Source of the DNA: Arenibacter nanhaiticus | Lineage (GTDB): Bacteria > Bacteroidota > Bacteroidia > Flavobacteriales > Flavobacteriaceae | Assembly: GCF_900141935.1 (NCBI RefSeq) | Contig: NZ_FQYX01000038.1 | Span: forward strand, 1 to 33,688 | Direction: 5' to 3' | DNA length: 33,688 bases | Part shown: positions 28,606-33,688 of the stretch, in pieces | Position numbering within the stretch: the first letter of the stretch is position 1 | Layout of the letters: every line of letters starts with the position of its first letter | The notes under the pieces: model-generated | Told to the model about the DNA's origin: nothing | Seen by the model: the letters and a program-made list of their open reading frames with translations, nothing else | The model's database searches: none | Program-made: the position numbers and the translations under genes

Positions 28606-30618
28606 ATGAAAATTAAACATTTATTTTTTTTAGGACTCTTTTTTATCCAGCTGACTGCAGTTGCCCAGATTTTAAATCCAGTAGCATGGACTACTTCCGT
28701 TAAAAAGATATCCGACACTGAGTACATGCTAAATGCTACGGCAGCCATAGAGGGTGGTTGGCATTTATATTCCCAAAATGTACCCGAGAACGGTCCTATT
28801 CCAACAGCTTTTACCTTTGTTTCCAATGATGGTTTTGAATTATTGGGTGAGGTTCAAGAAGAAGAAGGACATACCATTAATGACCCTGTTTTTGAGATGG
28901 TCATTAAGTTTTTTGAAAATAAAGCTACCTTTTCCCAAAAGATAAAACTTTTAAACAAGGATCTTGAGGGTATTAGTGGAGAAGTAGAGTTTATGGTCTG
29001 TGACGACAAAAGTTGTTTGCCGCCTTCTTATGTAGATCTAAATTTTAAGTTGAAGGAAGCTACTCAAGTAGCAGCACCAAGTGAAACAAATATCAGTCCG
29101 GTGAGCGAGGAGTACGAAAAATCACCACAAGAGGCCATTACGGATGAAAAGCCAACCTCTGTCAATGTAGGAGGGGCAAAAAGCAAAGGCTTTATCGCGA
29201 TATTTTTTATCGCCTTTCTTTCTGGCTTTGCCGCCTTGTTAACACCCTGTGTGTTTCCAATGATCCCCATGACGGTAAGCTTCTTTACCAAGCAGAGTAA
29301 AACAAAGGCCAAAGGAATAAAAAACGCCATTATTTATGGTGTTTGTATCATTGTTATATACGTATTACTAGGAACTGCGGTAACCGCAATTTTTGGGGCA
29401 GATTCTTTAAATGCCCTAGCGACCAATGTATGGTTCAATATCATTTTCTTTTTATTGTTGATTGTTTTTGCACTTTCTTTTTTAGGTGCTTTCGAAATTA
29501 TGCTACCTAACAAATGGGCGAATAAAGTTGACAGACAAGCCGATAGGGGCGGACTCGTAGGTATCTTCTTTATGGCCCTGGCATTGGCCATTGTATCTTT
29601 TTCATGTACCGGGCCAATAGTAGGAACCTTATTGGTAGAAGCTGCCTCTAAGGGAGGTATTGCACCAATTATAGGAATGCTAGGGTTCTCCTTGGCTATT
29701 GCTTTGCCTTTTGCCTTGTTTGCCGCCTTCCCAGGCTGGTTGAATTCCTTGCCAAAATCTGGTGGCTGGTTAAATACGGTCAAAGTAGTCCTAGGGTTTT
29801 TAGAACTGGCGTTGGCCTTTAAATTCTTATCCCAAGCCGATCTGGTACTGCAATTACATTTTTTAGAACGCGAGGTATTTATAGCTATTTGGATAGCTAT
29901 TTTTGGTACCCTGGCCTTTTACCTGTTCGGGAAAATACAGTTGCCACACGATTCTCCGTTGACCCATATATCTGTGGGCAGGTTAAGTATGGGGTTGATT
30001 GTACTGACCTTTACCGTGTATATGATTCCTGGACTTTGGGGAGCACCATTAAATGTTATTAGTGCCTTTCCTCCTCCATTAGACTATGCAGAATCTCCTT
30101 ATGGTGTCGGTAATACAAAATCGGTGGGCGGCGTAAGTACTGCGCACCAAGACTTGCCCGAAGGAGCCCATTTATTGGCCCCACACGATATTTTAGCCTT
30201 TAACGATTACGATATGGGACTTGCCTATGCCAAAAAAGTAGGCAAACCGGTGATGCTCGATTTTACTGGTTGGGCCTGTGTGAATTGCCGAAAAATGGAG
30301 CAAAACGTATGGCCAGATAACCGAGTGTTAAGCATCTTAAAAAATGAGGTGGTCTTAATTTCTCTGTATGTCGATGACAAAAGACCATTAGAGGGCGAAG
30401 AAGTGGTAGCGTCCCAACTAAGGCCTGGTAAGAAACTAAAATATATTGGCCAGAAATGGAGCGAATTCCAAACCATAAGATATAAAGCCAATACACAGCC
30501 ATTTTACGTATTAATGGATCACGAGGAAGAAAACTTGCTAGATCCGGTGGGCTATACCCCGAACGTAGAAAACTATCTCGCTTGGTTGAAGGATGGCCTT
30601 TCAAAATTTGATAAATAA
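28606..30618 (+). CDS. dsbD: DsbD-like protein-disulfide reductase
   Basis: A 670-aa transmembrane electron carrier that passes electrons from cytoplasmic thioredoxin to periplasmic thiol proteins. A signal peptide (1-~20) is followed by the periplasmic alpha domain at ~25-150 with the pair C132/C137 (MVCDDKSC). The CcdA-like membrane domain at ~195-480 has intramembrane Cys215 ([10 protein letters not shown]) and Cys334 (FSCTGPIVG). The C-terminal thioredoxin domain at ~525-665 has CVNC (C558, C561) in [13 protein letters not shown]. All three redox pairs are present, so it should be active. It follows the M16 gene by 137 bp and is the expected partner of the TlpA-like lipoprotein upstream. 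Confidence 0.92.
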   Translation: MKIKHLFFLGLFFIQLTAVAQILNPVAWTTSVKKISDTEYMLNATAAIEGGWHLYSQNVPENGPIPTAFTFVSNDGFELLGEVQEEEGHTINDPVFEMVIKFFENKATFSQKIKLLNKDLEGISGEVEFMVCDDKSCLPPSYVDLNFKLKEATQVAAPSETNISPVSEEYEKSPQEAITDEKPTSVNVGGAKSKGFIAIFFIAFLSGFAALLTPCVFPMIPMTVSFFTKQSKTKAKGIKNAIIYGVCIIVIYVLLGTAVTAIFGADSLNALATNVWFNIIFFLLLIVFALSFLGAFEIMLPNKWANKVDRQADRGGLVGIFFMALALAIVSFSCTGPIVGTLLVEAASKGGIAPIIGMLGFSLAIALPFALFAAFPGWLNSLPKSGGWLNTVKVVLGFLELALAFKFLSQADLVLQLHFLEREVFIAIWIAIFGTLAFYLFGKIQLPHDSPLTHISVGRLSMGLIVLTFTVYMIPGLWGAPLNVISAFPPPLDYAESPYGVGNTKSVGGVSTAHQDLPEGAHLLAPHDILAFNDYDMGLAYAKKVGKPVMLDFTGWACVNCRKMEQNVWPDNRVLSILKNEVVLISLYVDDKRPLEGEEVVASQLRPGKKLKYIGQKWSEFQTIRYKANTQPFYVLMDHEEENLLDPVGYTPNVENYLAWLKDGLSKFDK

Positions 30619-30634
30619 AATTATTACAAGAAAA

Positions 30635-32140
30635 ATGTATCAAGAAGCCAACAATATTATGGTATTAGAATCGAGAATCTTGGAAAATCACTTTCAACAG
30701 TTCAGACCCAATATTATAGGTGGTTCCCATAGTTTTGAGTCCATAAACGGGAAGCAGGAATTGCTCTATGCCGATTGGATCGCCAGCGGAAGATTATACG
30801 CGCCCATAGAAAATATAATGTGCACTAAAATAGGGCCAATGGTCGCTAATACGCATTCCTTTTCCAGTGAAACGGGGAAGGCGTCTACTTATGCCTATAA
30901 ACATGCACGGAGCCTTATAAAAAAACATGTTAATGCCAATGAAAACGATGTTTTGGTTACCTGCGGCACGGGAATGACTGGTGTCCTTGCCCGTTTACAG
31001 CGTATTATGGGACTTCGTTGGCCCGATGCGGTAAAGGCTAAAATTTCCTTACCGGAAAATGAAAGACCGGTGGTGTTTATTACCCATATGGAACATCACT
31101 CCAATCATGTGCCTTGGATGGAAACCATAGCGGATGTGGTGATATTGCCCTCCGATGAAAATCTTTTGGTAGCTCCAGAGCAGTTGAAAAAGGAACTGCT
31201 TAAGTATAAGGATCGCAGCCTAAAAATAGGGTCTTTTACCGCTTGTTCCAATGTTACCGGGATTATTACACCATACCAGGAACTCGCCAAAATTATGCAC
31301 CAACACGGAGGGGTTTGTTTAGTAGATTTTGCGGCCTCGGCTCCTTATGTTAAAATAGATATGCATCCTGCCGATCCCGAAGCGCAACTAGATGCCATAT
31401 TTTTCTCTCCCCATAAATTCTTGGGCGGACCGGGGACTTGTGGCGTATTGGTCTTTAACCAAGAGCTGTATAATACTCAAGTCCCCGATGTACCTGGGGG
31501 AGGTAATGTAAAATGGACCAACCCTTGGGGCGGATTTGCCTATAGTGACGATATTGAAACAAAGGAAGATGGAGGCACGCCAGGTTTTTTACAGGTAATG
31601 CGTACCGCACTTTGCATCGAGCTAAAGGAAAAAATGGATGTGGATAAAATAAGGGAGCGCGAAGAGCAACTTTTGAACGATTGTTTTACTCGGCTCCTAG
31701 ATATTCCAGGATTGTATATTTTGGGATGTAAGGACCAAAAACGAATCGGTTGTGTGTCTTTCGGAATCCAAAATATCCATTACAATTTAATTGTAAGGCT
31801 GTTAAACGATCGTTTTGGGATTCAGGTTCGTGGCGGATGGTCTTGTGCCAGTACTTACGGACATCATTTGTTCAGTATCAATGAAGATGATTCTAAAACA
31901 ATGACAAAGGGTATATACGAGCAGAATTTAACCGAAAAACCAGGATGGGTTCGTATTTCTTTGCATCCTGTCATGACCGACGAAGAGGTTAAAAGGATCT
32001 GTGATGCCATAAAATTAGTAGCAGAAAATATAGATGAATGGAGTAAGCCTTATACTTATAACTGTGTAAACAACGAATATGAGTATTCAGAAGGCGATGA
32101 TCAGATCATCGGTCAAGTAAAGGAATGGTTCACTTTATAA
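30635..32140 (+). CDS. PLP-dependent aminotransferase class V, cysteine-desulfurase-like
   Basis: A cytoplasmic fold-type I PLP enzyme, ~501 aa from this start. The SufS/NifS-like signs are YADWIASGRLY, HSFSSETG, ATP-grasp-unrelated HMEHHSNHVPW, DFAAS before the PLP pocket, the PLP lysine in SPHKFLGGPGTCG, and a Cys in RGGWSCAS where SufS keeps its persulfide cysteine. It is about 100 residues longer than SufS and has no suf genes nearby, so the substrate is uncertain; kynureninase-like or other C-S lyase activity is possible. Alternative starts are ATG at 30593, which overlaps dsbD by 26 bp, and ATG at 30659. I chose the first ATG after the dsbD stop. The close spacing suggests cotranscription with dsbD, and a terminator follows. 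Confidence 0.85.
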   Translation: MYQEANNIMVLESRILENHFQQFRPNIIGGSHSFESINGKQELLYADWIASGRLYAPIENIMCTKIGPMVANTHSFSSETGKASTYAYKHARSLIKKHVNANENDVLVTCGTGMTGVLARLQRIMGLRWPDAVKAKISLPENERPVVFITHMEHHSNHVPWMETIADVVILPSDENLLVAPEQLKKELLKYKDRSLKIGSFTACSNVTGIITPYQELAKIMHQHGGVCLVDFAASAPYVKIDMHPADPEAQLDAIFFSPHKFLGGPGTCGVLVFNQELYNTQVPDVPGGGNVKWTNPWGGFAYSDDIETKEDGGTPGFLQVMRTALCIELKEKMDVDKIREREEQLLNDCFTRLLDIPGLYILGCKDQKRIGCVSFGIQNIHYNLIVRLLNDRFGIQVRGGWSCASTYGHHLFSINEDDSKTMTKGIYEQNLTEKPGWVRISLHPVMTDEEVKRICDAIKLVAENIDEWSKPYTYNCVNNEYEYSEGDDQIIGQVKEWFTL

Positions 32141-32150
32141 AATTACTACT

Positions 32151-32179
32151 GGGGAAGGCTTTATGCCTTCCCCGTTTTT
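32151..32179 (+). terminator. Terminator after the PLP enzyme gene
   Basis: A perfect 9-bp GC-rich stem, GGGGAAGGC (32151-32159) with GCCTTCCCC (32165-32173), and a 5-base loop, then GTTTTTA. It closes the dsbD-PLP enzyme transcript 10 bp after the stop. Confidence 0.9.
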
Positions 32180-32516
32180 ACATCCCTAACCCCGTATATA
32201 ATTTTAGGGCAACAACTACATTAATTAGTGATTGGGAATCAGAGCAATCCCCAGTGATACCAAACAGGCCACCATATAATATGGGGTTGGTTGCGGCTCT
32301 TGTTAACCAATATACTGCGATAACCCAGTAAATTCCACGGCAGTCTCCCGTGTTTTTAGTGCTACAGACTATAAAAAAGAGCTAGGCTAAAAGTACTTTC
32401 CAAAACAAATCCTATCTGGGTTTATCATAAGGCTAGCAGGCCAAATGAAATCTGCTAAAACCACATAAAACTCAAAAAATGCACAAAATCAACAAAATGT
32501 GTTTTTTATGGGGTTG

Positions 32517-32531
32517 TTTGAATGTTTCAAA
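32517..32531 (+). promoter_or_regulatory. TTTGAA-TGT-TTCAAA palindrome
   Basis: A perfect 6-3-6 inverted repeat about 43 bp upstream of the predicted CRP/FNR-type box. It may be a second operator for the same promoter. The palindrome is seen; the role is a guess. Confidence 0.3.
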
Positions 32532-32559
32532 ATACACATTGACCTGTTTTCATAAGATA

Positions 32560-32606
32560 TTGAACCACATCAATAAGTATCAAGGTGGGTTGGCGTCATA
32601 CCTTTG
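32560..32606 (+). promoter_or_regulatory. Predicted CRP/FNR-activated promoter
   Basis: TTGAACCACATCAA (32560-32573) differs from the FNR consensus TTGAT-N4-ATCAA at one defined position. TACCTTTG (32599-32606) matches the Bacteroidota -7 element TAnnTTTG, and no good -33 TTTG is present, as often seen at activator-dependent promoters. With transcription starting a few bases after 32606, the centre of the box is near -42, the class II activator position. The transcript would run toward the YqhA-like gene. Confidence 0.5.
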
Positions 32607-32830
32607 TCCCATAATTAAAAAATCTTGAGTTGAATACTAGGATTTTAAAGCTTAGCAATCCGGCACATGCTCTTTATGGAGGTGTTATTGAGACTAGTTT
32701 TGGTAGTTAAAACTATAAAGGGACTTTGATCTCTTACGCTATAAAAAACATAGGATTCCTTTTAATTGAAGTATAAGCAGCCATCAGTGCAGTAGCTTAT
32801 CTGAGGGTTGATGGTTGTAGTAATCAATAG

Positions 32831-33388
32831 ATGCTCAAAAAAATAATACAAAAATTTAATTATTAAAACACCGTTTTACGCTTTTCGTTTCATCAGTTGG
32901 ATTGCGATATTATTTTCTTTAATAGGTTCTTTACTTCTCTTTGCAGTAGGAGCCTTAAAAACGCTAAATGCCTTCCGGGCATTCTTTTTGGGGTATATTC
33001 CAAAGGACAAGGAACATTTGCACTCAGTAGATGTCGGGATTACTTACCTTATTAAATCCTTGGGAACCTTTTTAATTGCGTTGGTACTGTTTATTTTTGC
33101 CCATGGGGTGTATACCCTATTTATTTCCAATGCCCCAAGCAGTCTTAACAAAGGAGTCCTCCGCTGGATCCAAACCCCTAATATCGGCCACTTAAAAAAA
33201 ATTTTGGGAGAGGTTATCGTTATCATATTATTTGTAAAATTTCTTGAAGTGGTTTTCCTAAATATTGATGATTTAAAATGGGAACTATTATTTTTTCCTA
33301 TTTTTATTATCTTGATGGCGTTGGGGTTAAAGATATTAAAGCTGAACAAAATAGAAGGGGAAAGCAAAAAAGGTTACACTGGATATAC
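32831..33388 (+). pseudogene. UPF0114/YqhA-like membrane protein, frameshifted and cut by IS21
   Basis: An ATG at 32831 gives MLKKIIQKFNY then stop. In the next frame, from 32859, coding continues IIKTPFYAFRFISWIAILFS with at least three more membrane segments (LIGSLLLFAVGALKTL, IKSLGTFLIALVLFIFAHGVY, ELLFFPIFIILMALGLKIL). Removing one A near 32858 would join the frames as QKFIIKTPFYAFRF. The RFI..IA..FSL.GSLLLF start and the YLI.SLG.FLIALVLFIFA.G.Y.LFI stretch resemble the UPF0114 (YqhA) family of unknown function. The 3' end runs into IS21 sequence at 33389 and stops in it at 33401. The gene is thus hit twice, once by a single-base shift and once by an insertion. An alternative is a non-ATG start after the shift. 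Confidence 0.62.
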
Positions 33389-33543
33389 TGGAGCATGCTG
33401 ACCCCTCTAAAGCCCAACCTATAGGTAACTGCCGTTCTGGCGGATGCTGACCCCTCTTCGAAAAATAAGATAGCTGGATTTTCACATTATTCTGGAGCAT
33501 GTTGACCCCTTTGGATGATTTATTCTGGAGCATGCTGACCCCC
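33389..33543 (+). repeat. Four IS21 left-end repeats
   Basis: Near-identical 18-mers TGGAGCATGCTGACCCCT occur at 33389-33406, 33438-33455 (TGGCGGATGC variant), 33493-33510 (CATGTTG variant) and 33526-33543 (last base C). The starts are 49, 55 and 33 bp apart. They are likely transposase-binding sites. Confidence 0.85.
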
Positions 33544-33601
33544 TAGCTATTTTCTTTCTGGTTTTGGTTTATTTGATGGATACCATCAAATAAGATAACT
33601 A

Positions 33602-33688
33602 ATGGCCGGAAAAACAAAACCAATGAGTCAAGTAAAACAAATACTTCGCCTGCACTGCCAAGGGAAAGGCTTTAAAACCATTGCCAGG
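33602..33688 (+). CDS. istA: IstA-like IS21 transposase, N-terminal fragment
   Basis: The first 29 codons, starting MAGKTKPMSQVKQILRLHCQ and continuing GKGFKTIAR, run to the window edge. The short basic leader followed by a helix-turn-helix start (QVKQILRLH..GKGFKTIAR) is typical of Bacteroidota IS21 IstA proteins. The DDE catalytic domain and the istB gene lie outside the window. The start is the ATG at 33602, 58 bp after the last end repeat. Confidence 0.78.
   Translation, partial: MAGKTKPMSQVKQILRLHCQGKGFKTIAR

Larger units (their letters stand above)
32180..32830 (+). other. 650-bp non-coding stretch with a predicted promoter
   Basis: No frame on either strand gives a recognisable protein. 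A plus-strand frame to 32331 and a minus-strand frame over 32178-32371 are open for about 60 codons but have no family motif and no convincing start. The right-hand half contains a palindrome (32517-32531), a CRP/FNR-type site (32560-32573) and a -7 box (32599-32606), listed separately. A short frame after the -7 box begins TTG AAT ACT and reads LNTRILKLSNPAHALYGG for 26 codons before a stop; I cannot assign it. Confidence 0.45.
33389..33688 (+). mobile_element. Left end of a second IS21-family element
   Basis: The element starts with TGGAGCATGCTGACCCC at 33389, immediately after YqhA-like coding sequence, carries four end repeats and then the start of an istA gene on the same strand. The rest lies beyond the window. 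TG at the outer edge and widely spaced repeats fit IS21-family ends. Its repeats differ from those at 263-330. Confidence 0.8.

Noticed and set aside
29334-29783. A 149-codon minus-strand frame inside dsbD
   Set aside because: Antisense shadow of the DsbD membrane domain.
32125-32331. A 68-codon plus-strand frame overlapping the end of the PLP enzyme gene
   Set aside because: It runs through the terminator hairpin, has no family motif, and its start lies inside the upstream gene.
32178-32371. A minus-strand open frame with hydrophobic runs (GIYWVIAVYWL, PILYGGLFGIT)
   Set aside because: No start codon of any plausible kind near its 5' end and no recognisable family; probably chance in AT-rich DNA, though a relic cannot be excluded.
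33389-33543. The four spaced 18-mers as a CRISPR array
   Set aside because: Spacing is irregular (49, 55, 33 bp), the units are IS21 end repeats next to istA, and no cas genes are present.

Overview
The window looks like chromosomal DNA of a marine-type Flavobacteriaceae (Bacteroidota). The support is two SusC/SusD pairs, a propeller/triple-tyrosine/LuxR regulator, an ECF sigma with a FecR-type anti-sigma, low GC, start regions without strong Shine-Dalgarno sites, and a Bacteroidota-type -7 element. I cannot name the genus from the sequence alone.

Layout. (1) 1-334: 3' end of an IS21-family element (istB tail plus three end repeats), inserted in metE; only the C-terminal catalytic half of metE remains (335-1637). 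(2) 1807-17032: a polysaccharide/glycan utilization locus. A membrane-anchored sensor fused directly to a LuxR-type DNA-binding domain (minus strand) faces susC-susD, followed after a 784-bp gap by three exo-glycosidases: GH20 beta-N-acetylhexosaminidase, GH2 beta-galactosidase and GH27 alpha-galactosidase-like. A paired GTAACC direct repeat lies upstream of both susC and the GH20 gene, which suggests one regulon with two promoters. (3) 17212-17429: a decayed 3' scrap of a PQQ-dependent (quinoprotein) sugar dehydrogenase. (4) 17458-32140: an ECF sigma gene (minus) divergent from its fecR-like anti-sigma gene, then an STN-containing SusC, SusD, a lipoprotein thioredoxin (TlpA-like), an M16 zinc peptidase, a DsbD-like transmembrane thiol reductase and a SufS-like PLP enzyme. 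(5) 32180-33388: a long non-coding stretch with a predicted CRP/FNR-type operator and a TACCTTTG -7 box, leading into a frameshifted UPF0114/YqhA-like gene. (6) 33389-33688: the left end of a second, different IS21-family element (four end repeats and the start of istA), which cuts the YqhA-like gene.

How the parts may work together. In region 2 the outer-membrane SusCD pair would import a short glycan, which the exo-enzymes then strip of terminal beta-HexNAc, alpha-Gal(NAc) and beta-Gal. No endo-enzyme, sulfatase or polysaccharide lyase is present, so the substrate is probably a small or already trimmed glycan. In region 4 substrate binding at the STN-SusC would signal through FecR to the ECF sigma. 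The downstream thioredoxin, M16 peptidase and DsbD suggest that the imported ligand is a peptide, possibly disulfide-bonded, that is reduced and cleaved in the periplasm. That functional link is inference from gene order.

The cargo is flanked by two IS-broken genes and contains at least one further gene relic, so the segment shows signs of active remodelling.
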